A model generated the notes under the pieces. It was given only the letters and a program-made list of their open reading frames with translations, was not told the DNA's origin and did not search any database. Both the position numbers and the translations under genes were made by a program. From Linnemannia elongata (taxonomy: Eukaryota; Mortierellomycota; Mortierellomycetes; Mortierellales; Mortierellaceae), in assembly GCA_036320915.1 (NCBI GenBank), contig JAXBDG010000013.1, forward strand, positions 744,001-808,000: a DNA stretch of 64,000 nucleotides, read 5' to 3'. This document shows positions 24,095 to 36,300 of this stretch, in pieces; the first letter of the stretch is position 1, and the number at the start of each line of letters is the position of its first letter.

Positions 24095-26112
24095 GATGAG
24101 TAAAATGAAAGGGGTATGGAGTACTCGTGTGTGAGAAGATGAGATATATTGTCGTTTGTGAATGGGTGGTGAAGAGAGCGATTTAGACAGGTATTCCGTG
24201 AAGTGGTGTTAAGGAGAGTGGTATTCGGAGTGGTGAACGAATAACGTCCGTTGTGTTTTTTGTAGTTTTTTTCTATTGGCTGGTGATCGACGCGTCTTGA
24301 TTCAGGGACTGTGTGGGGCAGGTAGGGCAGGGGGAATTAGGAAGATACTGCGTGGAAAAATAGGTGCATCAAGAGGGGAATGCGAGTCTTCTTTTCTTTC
24401 TTTCTGGGGTAAACAAGAGGGGGGAAGATAAAGAGGGACAGGAAGAGAAAAGAGACAATAAGAGAGAGAAAGACGGAGAAAGACGGAGAAGGAGTGAGGA
24501 TGTAGGGAAAAGAGGAAGGCGAGCGAGGGTGAAGAAAGATGAATGAGAGGAAAGGAAGGTCGAGTCGAAACGGTCAAGTTATAAAAACAATCCACTGACT
24601 TATAGAATGAAAAGAGGATAGAGCGAGCGAGAGAAGAAGAAGGAAAGAGAGAGGGAGGGAGAAGAGAAGAAGTGAATGTGTGTGTCTCGCTTTATGCATT
24701 CAGTTCTCTTGTCTCTTTCCCTCCGGTCAAAGTTGCAAGATCGCGCACCATGACCTTGGAGTACTAAGAATTTAATATTGCACGAGGAGGCACGGTCATC
24801 ATGTCAATGAGCTAGTAGGCGGAGGCAACAAACGAAAAAAAAAGATTACACAGAGCACACACACACTGAAGAAGGGCACGAAGCAGCTTTGGGCAGCTGA
24901 ATTTGCTTGAGAGTAAGAAAAAAAAATTGTGAATGTCGAGTAGTTGGAATCGTAACATCCTGCTTCCGACCATCGTCATGGCCTAGTTGAATGAGCTTGA
25001 CGAAGGGGTACGGAAATAAGTGTACATAATACTCACTCTCATGGCGTATGTGTTTTGTGTTGTGTGGATAGATTGGAATTGCTATCTTCCTTACATTATT
25101 TCTTTCTCACAGCAGCAGACGGCTATAGATCTTCCTATGCTTCCAAGCAAATACATTCCCATGTCGGGTCGGGTACATAGATGCCAGTTGGCCTCGACTT
25201 TGGTCCCAACAGCAACGATAAATAACAAGTACACAGAGGGATAGGAGGAGACAGGAAAAACAAGACTACGGAGGGCATCCACACAAAATGAACCACGAGT
25301 AGACCAACGATCCGGGATCGGAACATGGATCCATACAGCTGGTCCGTCTCTCTCTCTCTTTCTCTGTGCAGATGCTGTATATCTCCGTCACTATACCTCT
25401 TTGTCCAACGAAAACGACTCTGTCTATTGCATTGCACTGTTCATGCCCTGAAACAAATAAATAACGGTCTGTCCAAATGGTGGGGAGAGTGGAATCAATT
25501 TTATTGTGTTTGCTGAAGCATGCACGTTCACGATCAGCCTGATGTGGGATGGGGACGATTATAGTAAAGCCTTTCTTAGCCTTTGTTGTAACAAAGCTGT
25601 GGGAAGGCGGGGAAGGTGCATGCAATACGGGTCCAATTGATCGACAATACCGGCTGTGGCCGATGCCATACGAGGAGACGGGAGGTTAGCTAGACCAGCT
25701 ACTCGTTTTTGAAAGATGTGCACAGCTTGAAGGATTCACTACTGGAGTCTTGTACTTGTTTAGTATGTTATTAACTGTTACCGAACTCAAGGTTCGATGT
25801 TGTGTGTTCGGTGTAAGATATGGATAGCTTGGTGCCTGTCCTGTCGCGTCTCGCGTCCAATTTTTAGCCGCAATACCTGCAAGAAAGGTTATGCTGACGT
25901 CACATTTCCCGCAACACGCGTTGAGGAGACGTCTCCCAAAGGGTTTGACAAACCCATACTTTTGGACAGCTACGCTTCTTTTTCTTGCTTTACTTTCCAG
26001 CAAACGACATACATCAGACCATTCACCGAGTCTTATTCAACTACCAACAACAACCAACCCAAAGCAACACACACGGCTCAGCTAACAACACCGAAAGACA
26101 TACTCAACAACC
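24095..26112. promoter_or_regulatory. Divergent kinase/RPN12 upstream region
   Basis: About 2 kb between the start codons. The kinase side (about 24340-24680) is purine-rich on the plus strand, so a C/T-rich leader for the minus-strand gene. GACGCGTC lies at 24289-24296, 195 nt before the kinase start. TGACGTCA lies at 25895-25902 near RPN12. Short frames near 25020-25625 show no family features. Confidence 0.45.
25895..25902. promoter_or_regulatory. Perfect CRE/ATF site upstream of RPN12
   Basis: Palindromic TGACGTCA, 218 nt before the RPN12 start, the second of two copies noticed in the window; the other precedes UBC4. Confidence 0.5.
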
Positions 26113-27496
26113 ATGGCCATTTCAGAAGTTAAGCGTTTGGCACAGGCCCTCAGCCAAGAGTACAACTCGGTCAACCCCGACCTCGCAAAGTGCGGTCAGT
26201 TCCTCAGCCAGCTCAAGGTACCGCATTCGAGAAGATGTCATGCGAACTCTTGAAGCAAGAAAGAGACAACAATTAACAGCAACAGCATGCGAGCAAAGTA
26301 ACTAAGGCGATCTCATTACTTCATTCTTCTTGGCGACATCGAATAGATCGCCCTTATTGAGCTCTCGTACTTAACACATGAGGAGAGACCCAACAACATC
26401 GAGGAGCTGACCTTGGCGCGTAAGGAATCGCACTGTCTTGCTTTGCCTTGCTGATTTCCTCTTTCAACTTGGAGGAATTCTATGGATAATCGCAGGAGTT
26501 ACAGGGAGATAGCTGACACTGTTCTTTGTTCTCTTGTTCTCGATATTAGGCGATGTTCTGGAGATTGGAGCACAGTGGAGTGTTCGCACAAAGGACATTC
26601 CTTCGTTCGAGAGATATATGGCGCAACTCCAAACCTACTACAACGATCACAGGTATATCTACCGCTCCATTGACAAAGCAGTTGTTGTGATCCAATACCA
26701 AAGTTGACATCGTTCCTGACCCTCTTTCTCTTTTCCATTCCATCCATAGCGCGTTGCCTGCCTCGCCTCTTAAATACAACCTGATTGGCCTCAACTTGCT
26801 TTGCCTCTTGTCCCAGAACAGGATCTCGGACTTTCACACAGCATTGGAGACGATCGACCCTGAACAACTTCACAACAACCCTGCGATCCAGCACCCCATC
26901 AAGTTGGAGCAGTCGCTGATGGAAGGCAGCTATAACAGAGTCTGGAGCTCACGGTCCGAGGTCCCTTCGAAGGAGTACCTCTTCTTTATCGATATCTTGA
27001 TGGACACCATCAGGTACGGCAAGAGCTGTCCTTTGTTCGAGGCAAGGATGTTATGACAGAGGGGGAGGTTGATCTGTCAGATGACACGAGACTTACATTT
27101 TTGTCCTTGTGTTTGAATGCTACATGGTTTTAGGAATGAGATTGCAAGCTGCAGCGAAAAAGCATACACTAGCCTGCCCTTGTCGGACGCAGGAACGCTT
27201 TTGTTCTTCACAAACATGGAGGACATTTTGAACTTTGCAAAGGAGGTACGATTGTAGCTTTGACCTGAATACATTTGTCTCCTGAGTCGTACAAATAGCA
27301 TGAATCCTCACTTGATGACATTTGCTAACCAAACCCTCCTCTGCTCTGACACATCGAATAGCGCAACTGGAAGGTCAACCCTGTGGAGCAAAAGGCGTAC
27401 TTCCACTCGGATGCAGATGAAAAGATCAACATTCCCGCGGACCAGATCATCAAGCAGACCATGTTCTACGCCAGAGACATGGACCGCATCGTCTAA
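26113..27496 (+). CDS. RPN12: 26S proteasome lid subunit Rpn12 (PSMD8)
   Basis: Non-ATPase lid subunit of the 19S regulatory particle, the last to join the lid during assembly. Exons: 26113-26217, 26347-26419, 26550-26652, 26750-27013, 27134-27245, 27362-27496; 263 aa, in line with the family (about 257-275). Recognisable segments are LGQW-like [32 protein letters not shown], the [19 protein letters not shown] helix pair, [20 protein letters not shown], and the PCI-type winged-helix end ([20 protein letters not shown] followed by the terminal helix [10 protein letters not shown]). All five introns are GT-AG and phase-consistent. It shares an upstream TGACGTCA word with UBC4 and is convergent with BNA6 (248 bp apart). 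Confidence 0.94.
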
Positions 27497-27744
27497 AGCA
27501 ATAGAAGAAAAGTTCGTCACCATACCACCAAAGCCTCTCCTTTTTCTTTGTTCTTTACTTGCCTCTTTTCGATCATGATTGGAGAGTGCTTCATATGATG
27601 ACTGCGGAATGATAATTCCAATAAAAGCAAAACATGACATATGGGAATCTGTGCACATTTCGAACATGGTCTTGTATTTACAACATCGGATTGACTGCAG
27701 CAGTATAAATAAGCAGGAGCGGCGCTTTTCTGTAGCGTCGTTTT
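27497..27744. other. Convergent RPN12/BNA6 3' spacer
   Basis: 248 bp with the two 3' UTRs; an AATAAA-like word (AATAAAAGC, about 27618) serves RPN12. Nothing else is seen. Confidence 0.5.
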
Positions 27745-29256
27745 TTACGCGTTCTTTTGGACCTTGAGCGAAAAGTCGACAAAGGACACACCTTGAGTCA
27801 TGGAGCCCAAGCTGATGATGTCAATAGCTACGCAAGAGTGAAAGAGGAAGGAACGGTTTAGTCAAAGTAGTCCGGATTATCCCTATTTTTCTTGCCAGCC
27901 GACACAAACACACAGCTGCACCTTTCGGCAGAGATCGGGATACGTTTTCTTTTTGTATGTGTACACACTTACCATCACAGAAGTAACTCTCAATGTTCTG
28001 TTCAGTGACACCGCCACTGCACTCGACCAGGACCTGGCGTCCCTTGGCAGCCCAGCGTTGCTTAATGTTTCCGGCGGCGATCTTGAGAGCGTCACCCTCG
28101 TAGTTATCTAGCATGACAATATCGGCTCCTGCAGCAATGGCCTCATCGGCCTCCTCCTCCGAGCGACACTCGACCTCAATCTTCAATGAGAATCCGCCTA
28201 CAGCCTTGGCCTTTTGAACAGCAGCCGTAATTGATCCTATGAGAAGGTTTAAGATAAAGCGATAAAAAGTCAGAATCACGACCGAATTTGCACAGGCTTC
28301 ATTGGCAAGTCGCGGGGCGTTTTCTTCTTTTGTACCTGTGCTCCAGACGTGGTTATCCTTGAGCATGATCATGGACGAAAGATCCATGCGATGGGTATCG
28401 GCGCCTCCAACCAACATTCCATACTTTTCAACCAAACGGAATCCTAATGGTTCATAAGTAGTGTGAAAAATATACGTGGATTAGTATTTAGGGTTGAGTC
28501 ATTTTTCATTCCCACCCAGTCTGGAAAAAGGTTCCAGGCCCTAAGGATCAAAAAAGAAACCGAGCGGTGAAATTAGACGTAGGGAAGAAGAGTACCTGGG
28601 GTGGTCTTGCGGGTGCCGGCGATGACGCCCTTAAAGCCGTTCTTCTCCTTGAGGATGCGGAGACGGTGGGCCTGAGAGGCAATTCCACTGCAGCGGGCCA
28701 TCATGTTGAGGGCAGTGCGCTCTCCGATAAGGATCTGGCGGACGGGTCCGTAAACGTGAGCGCAGGTCTGGATGGGCTTCAGGACCTCGCCTTCCTTGAC
28801 GTGCCACTCGACACTATGTTATTTGTTCGTAATGTTGGAGGGTGTTACATCTTCGGGTAAATTTGAAAAGAAGTTAGAAGGAAAAGGTTGCCTTGGGGAG
28901 GTGACCGCTTACCGGCATCCAAGCTGCTCAAAGATCTCTGTGAAGAATGGGACTCCTGCAACAATACCCTACAACACAACGGATCAATTCGAAACAACCG
29001 AGTCAATGATCGTATTTTCTGGATGGTAACATATCAAGCATTAAAGATGAAATGCCAGTCAGCAAGAAACAGAGAGAAAGGCTATTACCTCGCTCTTGCC
29101 ATAGAGGATGGCGGTGGTTTCTTTTTCTCCCACGACATAACCGCCATAGTCAAAGGAGGGGATATCCTCCTGGAGCCATTCTGTGATCTTTGTCTTCCAG
29201 TTGGGAGGGAGGAGATGGTTCAACGAGTTGTTCTGGTTGGGTGATGCGGATGCCAT
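27745..29256 (-). CDS. BNA6: Nicotinate-nucleotide pyrophosphorylase (quinolinate phosphoribosyltransferase)
   Basis: Converts quinolinate and PRPP to nicotinate mononucleotide, CO2 and pyrophosphate, the step that feeds the kynurenine route into NAD. Exons: 29256-29089, 28968-28913, 28813-28596, 28443-28336, 28236-27973, 27827-27745; 298 aa (yeast Bna6 is of the same size). Hallmarks are the N-terminal segment [13 protein letters not shown], the PRPP/quinolinate-binding GTRKTTP with [57 protein letters not shown], and the C-terminal [13 protein letters not shown]. The GTRKTTPG Gly codon is split by an intron. No sign of truncation. It is followed on the same strand 184 nt upstream by the syntaxin-8 stop codon. 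Confidence 0.95.
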
Positions 29257-29439
29257 GGCTGTTTCTTGTTGTTTTGGGTGGGAATGATTGGAAAGAAAGA
29301 AGGAATGGTGGACTGATGAGACCTGACTTAATCTCTCCTACTCCGACAAGTCTTTTGTGACTGGTTAGCTCAGTGAAAGCGGAATGGGGATTTTTGCACA
29401 GCTGCACAGTCGCGGATGTTCTTTTTTATTCTAGCATCC

Positions 29440-30656
29440 CTATATCTTGAGGACTACAACAAGAATCATGACAAGGATAAAGATGGTCATCCATGATCCT
29501 AGTACCAAGAAACAATCAAAAGGGTGACGCAATGCACACGCGTCAACTATCAACTTTTGCATCATCTTTCTACGAGGGAGTCAACGTGTCCTATATAAAT
29601 ACAGTAACGCAAACAGTAGAAAAAGCACTTACCACATCCTTTAGTGCCCTTGGCAACTTTGGCCAACTGTCGACCTGCAATCGAGAGACGATTTCCTGTG
29701 CGGTCCACAAGGTGCTCTGTATCATCCAATATGCCAACTTGTGACTCCAATTCATCATTGATCGTCAGTCCAATCTCTCGCTGCCGTCCCAACGACTCGC
29801 TGAGTCGATCCAAGTTCTGGTCCTGATCTATGGGAATGTCAGTAGATTATATATCCGCATAATTAGTTGTGAGGCTTTTGAAGATTAATATCTACGCATG
29901 TGTTATAAATGCAAAACGAACAAGTATGCACGGTGATTACCATCCATAATTCGCTGGTGCAGCTGAAGCATTTGGCTGTTGTCCAGATTATCGACTTCTA
30001 CTTCGTTCTCTGAGAACCGCACAATCTTTGACCTAGAGTGCTTCGACGAGTTTTGGTTCAATCCAAGTAACACAGCTCTAGGGAGACCAACAATAGGATA
30101 GTCAGTCGTCAGGTCTGATTTTTTTCCTTGTTCGTGGGACAAACTTGTTGGTTGAAAAAGCATGACGCCAGAGCTCTCTTTGAAAGACAGCCCCGCTTTG
30201 TTTTTTTACCTTGCGTCGGCGTCATCCTTATCCTGGAGGAGCGCTTCCAGCTTCTCCAATTGCTGCTGCAGCTTGATGAGGGTATCTTCTCGACTTGCGA
30301 GTTCTTTTGATGGTCTATTTTCATCCCAGGAACAAAAGAAAAAAAAAGAGGTGGTGTTAATGGGCACATAGAGTGTTTTGGATTGCAGATAGTACACCCA
30401 ATTGCAACTGAAATGCGATATACAAAAGAAAACGAGGTGAGGCGGGGGGGGCATACACTGAACCATCTTGTTCTGCCTGAGAGAGTTCTGCCTCGAGTTG
30501 TTGGAGCCCTTCTCTGAGACGGGGCATGTTTTTTTCGATGGTCTTATCCTGTGAGGCTGAACTGAGGCCGTTGGTTCGACAGCGGTTTCGTTCAAAGACT
30601 GTGACGAGTGTGCTGTCGGCAATCAAGCCTAACTTTGAACCCCAGTTGGCTTCCAT
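29440..30656 (-). CDS. STX8: Qc-SNARE, syntaxin-8/Syn8 type
   Basis: Endosomal membrane-fusion protein. Exons: 30656-30457, 30314-30210, 30077-29941, 29827-29633, 29498-29440; 231 aa, close to human syntaxin-8 (236). The N-terminal half forms helices, including a coiled coil (LIKLQQQLEKLEALLQDK). The SNARE motif spans about 148-210 (DQDQNLDRLSESLGRQREIG, NDELESQVGILDDTEHLVD) with the zero-layer Gln in DELESQ. A single C-terminal transmembrane helix (about 214-231, WMTIFILVMILVVVLKI) sits on its own 59-nt exon and ends the protein. The last exon has no ATG but is required: it restores phase (Gly codon G/GA) and supplies the expected anchor. The first donor (GTATGC, after residue fragment GT) was picked because only it joins the next exon in frame. 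Confidence 0.9.
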
Positions 30657-31133
30657 GGCGGCTAGTGGTGTGTTGAGGTTGAAAGGGGAGGTGCGTTGAG
30701 GAATTAAGGAAGGCACAAGAAATAGAAAGGAGAGTCGCTTTATGGGAGGACAAGAGAGAGGAGTAAAAGTGGTTTTGTTGGAGTGGGCGGAATAAGAGCG
30801 AGCGGGCCAAGAGTCGACGAAAAAGTGGGAGTGGGTGGTGGAGGGAAGGAGTGTGAGGGAAAAGGGAAAATATGGTCTCTCACAGACACTTGAACTGAAT
30901 TCACTGACCGCCAAGCCATGAGAACGAGAGGCGGCCATCGTGACTTGCCCACTGTGCACATCAGCGCCCAAAGTCAAAGGCAGATCCAAGGATCACGCTC
31001 AGCCACCCTTCACAAAGAAAGGATACGCCTGCTCTTCTTTTTCCACAACCACACCTCCACCAGCATTCAAAAAAGCGATCAGGATAAGGATCAGGACCAA
31101 ACGGGACACCAGCACACAACAACCAGGAATGTA
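30657..31133. promoter_or_regulatory. Divergent STX8/DDX20 promoter region
   Basis: About 477 bp between the start codons. An in-frame upstream ATG for the helicase exists at 30918. No clear binding-site cluster was noticed. Confidence 0.4.
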
Positions 31134-33290
31134 ATGACGCTCGACCGTTTTCATTCTAGTGATGTCCACATCAACGAGGACCTGGACTTTTCCTCTCTTG
31201 TCTCCAACCATGTCCTCCTCAAGGGCCTGACAGAGTCAGGCTACCAACGACCCTCGCCGATCCAGCTCAAAACCATCCCTATGGGTCGATTGGGTCTTGA
31301 TATGATTGCTCAGGCAAAGTCTGGAACGGGTAAGACTGTCGTCTTTACTGTCATTGCCATTGAGACAGTCCTCTCTCAACTCCCCAAAGATATTCTCGCC
31401 AATAATACCAGCAGCAGTGGTTCTGGATTCAAAAGTCAGCAGCAGCAGCAGCATCCTAGAGCAGTGATTATTGCACCGACACGAGAGATTGCGGTCCAGA
31501 TTCAGGATGTCATTGTCAACATTCTTCAGGGAGGACTCAATAAGGTCATCACCTGTGTCGCCATGATTGGAGGTATGCCTATCCAGAAGGATAAGGAGAA
31601 TTTGAAGCGGTGCTCGATCGTTGTGGGGACTCCGGGGCGAGTCCTTTCATTGGTCGAGACTGGACATCTGGACACCAGCAATGTACGGTTGTTTGTGATG
31701 GATGAGGCTGATAAGCTCATGGAGGATCTCTACAGAGACGATGTTTTCAAGATCTGTAAGGGATTAGGATCCAAGAAGCAGGTCATGGCGTTCTCGGCAA
31801 CCTATGACGATGATCTGTTGGCGCACTTGGACAAACTGGTCAAGAACCCTGTCTATGTGATGCTTACTAACGGGACTCCCGAGCTTGAAGGTAAAACCCG
31901 CGGATAAAATTATTATGGCCACGGATCATTGCACCATCCTCATGTACAAATAGCCTAACCCACACGTCTTTCCTTCATCACTTGTAGGTGTTCTGCAGTT
32001 CTATAAGACCGTGAATCTAAACCAAGAGCAACAGGCGAGCTCAGTCTTCATGCGCCAAACACATCTCATGGAGGCGAAGTTTGCAGAGCTCGAGGGGATC
32101 TTTACCCACACACCATTCTATCAGGCGATTGTTTTTCTCAACCATACAAGGCGGGCTACGGATCTGGTCAAGTTTCTGGCACGGAGAGGCTGGCCAGCTA
32201 TGCATATCGCCTCGGGAATCTCGCAAGTTGAACGTCTGGCTGTCATGGAGAAGGCGCGCAAGTTTGAGCTTCGCGTCCTTGTCTGCAGTGACCTGGTATG
32301 TTGTCCATCGGCTACTAGCTATATGCTCTTGCAAAGAATATGATTGAAGAACAACTACTAATGTCATGCATTCCCTTGATTGATTAGATTGCACGTGGAA
32401 TCGATATTGACAGGGTCAATGTGGTTGTAAACATGGACCTGCCAAGGGACCCAGAAACCTACTTGCACCGCATTGGAAGAACAGGACGTTATGGAACCAC
32501 AGGACTTGCAGTCAGCATCGTCGACGATACAGAGCTCAAAACGATCGAGATCCTCAAAAACGATTTCTCGATATCATTACATGAGCTTTCGGCGGACGAC
32601 AAGACATATAGCGACCTTAGTCAGCAGAGCAAGAATCGACATCATGAGCGACCGTTGCAAGCTGCTGCTGATCAGGAGCAATTCAAGCTGTTGGAAGCCG
32701 CGAGGAAGGACAAGGAGAGGGAGATACGGGATACGGGAGGAAAGGAAGAGGTGGATAATGTCGAGTCTAGTCGCGCAGCTGAGTTTCAACAAGAGAGTCT
32801 GAAGAAGAAGAGAGCCTTGCATGTAGCTGAAAGCAAGGAGCGGATAGGTCCTGCGGGCAAGAAGCGTAAACTGGACAGGAGGAGGCCATTGCCCTCACCC
32901 GCGGCCTCTGAGCAGTCGATATCCGTAACTGAACCTCCGCATGAAGAGACTCAGTCTCCAGAAGGCGATCATCAGGATTCCGTCAACGGCGGGGATGCGG
33001 ATCGTACAGAGAAAGCTGCCGAAGAGACCACCGAGTCGCATGATCATTATGCTGGCCAGAATGCGTGGTACCCTTCTGCACCGGACACGACCGCTTTCCC
33101 ATACCTCAATCCATACATTCCTTATGCGTCTCCAGCATACTATCCTCAGCCCACATCTGCATATTCTCACCATGTACCATATTCACACTACTACCCTTAC
33201 TCTCAGAGCTACTCTCTGTCCACGCCATTCTTCCCGCCAGACTTGCCATTGTTTCCCAACGGACCTCCATTTTCTAGTCTTTTCCGATAA
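31134..33290 (+). CDS. DDX20: DEAD-box RNA helicase related to DDX20/Gemin3
   Basis: Exons: 31134-31890, 31988-32295, 32388-33290; 655 aa. The helicase core carries the Q motif ([16 protein letters not shown]), motif I AKSGTGKT at 61-68, PTREIA, GTPGR, DEAD at 190-193, SAT, ARGID and HRIGRTGR (from about 382). The start [17 protein letters not shown] with [17 protein letters not shown], and the spacing of [18 protein letters not shown], resemble metazoan Gemin3, which works in the SMN complex that loads Sm rings on snRNAs. After the core, a charged linker with a basic KKRKLDRRR patch leads to a Pro/Tyr-rich tail (about 570-655). An upstream in-frame ATG (30918) would add 72 residues of poor quality, so 31134 is preferred. 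The gene is convergent with the M16 peptidase, with only 70 bp between stops. Confidence 0.85.
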
Positions 33291-33360
33291 AGAAAGTGTT
33301 GTATTACTAAGGACTTTCCATTGCTCTACTATCATATTTCTTTGATAATGTAAAGAACTA

Positions 33361-36300
33361 TTACATCTCGTCAATATTCTTGGTCTCCAGCTGGAACCCG
33401 ATTTTCTTGAAACCCTCAGAGATATCCTTGACTTTGGTAGTAGCACTGGTAACAACGACATTGGACTCTTCAGGGTTAAAGACCTTGATCAGATACTTAT
33501 CCATGGCATGCTGGAGGTCTGCAGGCGTGACAGCCTGAACGCGCTCCAAGAATTCCTTGTTGTAATTTGCAGAGACCTTTTTCAGCACCTGGTTGACAAA
33601 GGCCTCGGTTGCTGCCGCAGAGATGGTCTCCTCCTTGCGGACAATACGGTAGACAATACTGGCCTTGGCACCCTCCAACTCCTGCTTGGTGAACTTGGAC
33701 TTGCCCGAGGCATAGTCCTGAACAATCTGGTTGGCGAGGTTGAAGGCTCTGAGAGCGTCAGGGGAGCGGTAGATGTTGAAGGACAAGAAACCCGACTCGA
33801 CATCGACACGGAGGTTAGCGCCATAGACGGCGCCGCTTCCACGGAGCTGCTTCCAGAAGGGCCCTTCAAGCGTGTCGAGGCACTCGGAGAGAACCAAAAG
33901 GGCTGCATAATCGGGATCCAAAAAGTCGGTGGGGCCGCGGGCGACGTGAGCAGCGAAAGAGCTCTCGATCGAGGGCATGTTAACAACGTAACCCTTCTTG
34001 CCGGGAGCCTTGCCGGCCTCGCTCCAGACCTGGCTCGAGAAGGGAATGGGTGCCAGAGGGGTGGAATCCTTCTTGCCACCAAAGTTCTTGACCCAGGCAG
34101 TCTTGGGCTGATCTTGTCTGAGAATGTCACCCTGGACCTGAATGTGGATATTGGCAGGGCGAGTCACTAAGCATTCATAGTGAAGGTGAAAAAAGGTATT
34201 TAGGAAAGCTGTCAACGAATACGTGAAGAAAAGCCAAAAAATGCAAAAGCTTAGGGTTACGAAGCCTTACAGATCTCACGCAGCTCGTTCATAGCCTTGA
34301 TGACGGTGTCGGGCTCCTTCTCGAGCTTCTTGATGACCTCGGGCAAGAACTTGGACTGCTGCAAGATGCTCAACGAAGAAATGTTAGACTTTTCACCGTC
34401 GTACGAGATAGCATCCATACACACCCTGGACATCTATAAGTAAGAAAAGAATAATGGAGGTGGTTAGTGCACAATAATAACCATCGCTAGCAGCAATTGA
34501 TTGGTGTTCAAGAGAAGTCGCCAAACGATACTTACTCTAGATCCATCACGCTTCTGGGAGGGAATATCGTTAAGGAGCTTGGTGGCAATGACCTTGAGAC
34601 GATCGGCATCAAAGCGGGTGTCCCAGGTCATCTTCTTGAGCCAGGCAATGCCCTCGGCATACTTGGCACGCTCAGTTTTAAGGAGGACAAGGGCCAACTG
34701 ACGGAACATGGAGCTGACACCAACACCGCAGTCATGGCTGACGGTATCCTGATCCAACAGCTTCACAACGGTCTCGAAGGGCGTCTCCTTGCCAGTGGCA
34801 GGGTCGATCAAGGGAAGAGAGTAGAGCGAGTCAAAGTAGATGTCGAGGTATGGGCGGAGTCTTGCAGGGAGATCCGAGGTTGTGAGGAAGAGGCTCAATT
34901 CGATGAACTCCGATTTGATGTCTATAAATCAAGAGCATACAAGTTGGTTAACATGGCGTCCGAGAAACGAGAGCTTCAGGTCATATATAGTGCAGCCAAA
35001 TAGGAACAATGACATACGGTCAAACTCGATAAAGTAAGGGACCTCAGCGTGGTCGCTGTCCAAGTGCTTCTGAACCTCGTTGTTACTATTTTTGGGCGGT
35101 AATAAAGCGAAGGTTAGGAAGTGAGTTCAATAGCACGCGTCATTTTCTGTGGATAGACGGCCAAGAGTGGTGAACTTACAACTTGGCATCAGGCTGGCCA
35201 CGACCGGTGACGACCTTGATCATCTCGATGCCCTTGACACTAGGGATAGGGAAGTTGTCTAGACAATAAAATAAAGTGAATGCGCATAAGTACATGTCTG
35301 TCGCTTTCGCTCATAGGCAGGCGACAACGACGATTGATCGAGTCGCGTAGATTGCTTACCAAAGATATCGGCAGGGACGGGGATATCATTCTGAGCCCTG
35401 TGCCTCTCCAGCTCCTTCTCCAACTGCTTCAGCTTCTCCTCGCCAAGGGACTTGCGCTGCTCCTCAATGCGTTTCTCCTCGTCCTCAGCCTGCTTGGCAG
35501 CGTGCTCAGCTGAGGGTTTGCCAATAATGGTAGCCCTCTTGGCATCAATAAAATACTCGCGGAGGTATTTCACCCATGTGGCGTTGTCAAAGTTGGCGAC
35601 AACGTCAAGGTTGTGAATATCGTCAACAAAGTCGGCAAGATCGCTGTCATCCTTCTTTCCGTACAGTGAGTGGATTAAGCAGGGCCAGGCCAAAGTCATA
35701 TGGCTGGTCTCAAGACGATCAAGAAGCTTAAGCTTCTCGCGCTTGATCACGGCAGCCATGCGCTCCATGTCGAATCCATCTTTGGCAATCCTTTCCAGGA
35801 TCGAAAAGAACTTGGGCTCAACCTCTTCCAACTTCTCGGTAGGGACACTCTCGAATGCCAGGCGAATCTCAGCACGAATGCGCTGCTGGGTGATAAAGTC
35901 AACAGCTATGAAGGATTAAATACCAATTAGCTACATTGTTTTTTGGTGGCGTAAATGCGCATTAATTTCAGTCAAAATTAACTTACAGGTGCAGTAAGGA
36001 TCCTCAATTTCGACCATCTCTTTCTTCAACACGGCAACAGCAGAGTCAGTGAGGTAGGTCTCCAAGATATCCAAGGCTTGGAACGACAAGAAGTCCTGTT
36101 AAAGATGACAAGTAGGAAACAGAGGTAGTTAGGTAAGGCGGATCTGTAGCCCGTTAGTTTGGAAGGGTATGACACAAACCAGAAAGTGGTCGACTTACGG
36201 TAACTGGAGGGCCAAACCAGTTGATGCCCACCTCGCCCATGTCCTCGTCCTCGGAGGGGAAGGTTACGATCGTCTTGGTTGTCTCCTTCATGAGAGGAGC

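Noticed and set aside
30918..31133. N-terminal extension of the DDX20-like helicase from an upstream ATG
   Set aside because: The 72 added residues are low quality and not helicase-like; homologs start near the 31134 ATG.
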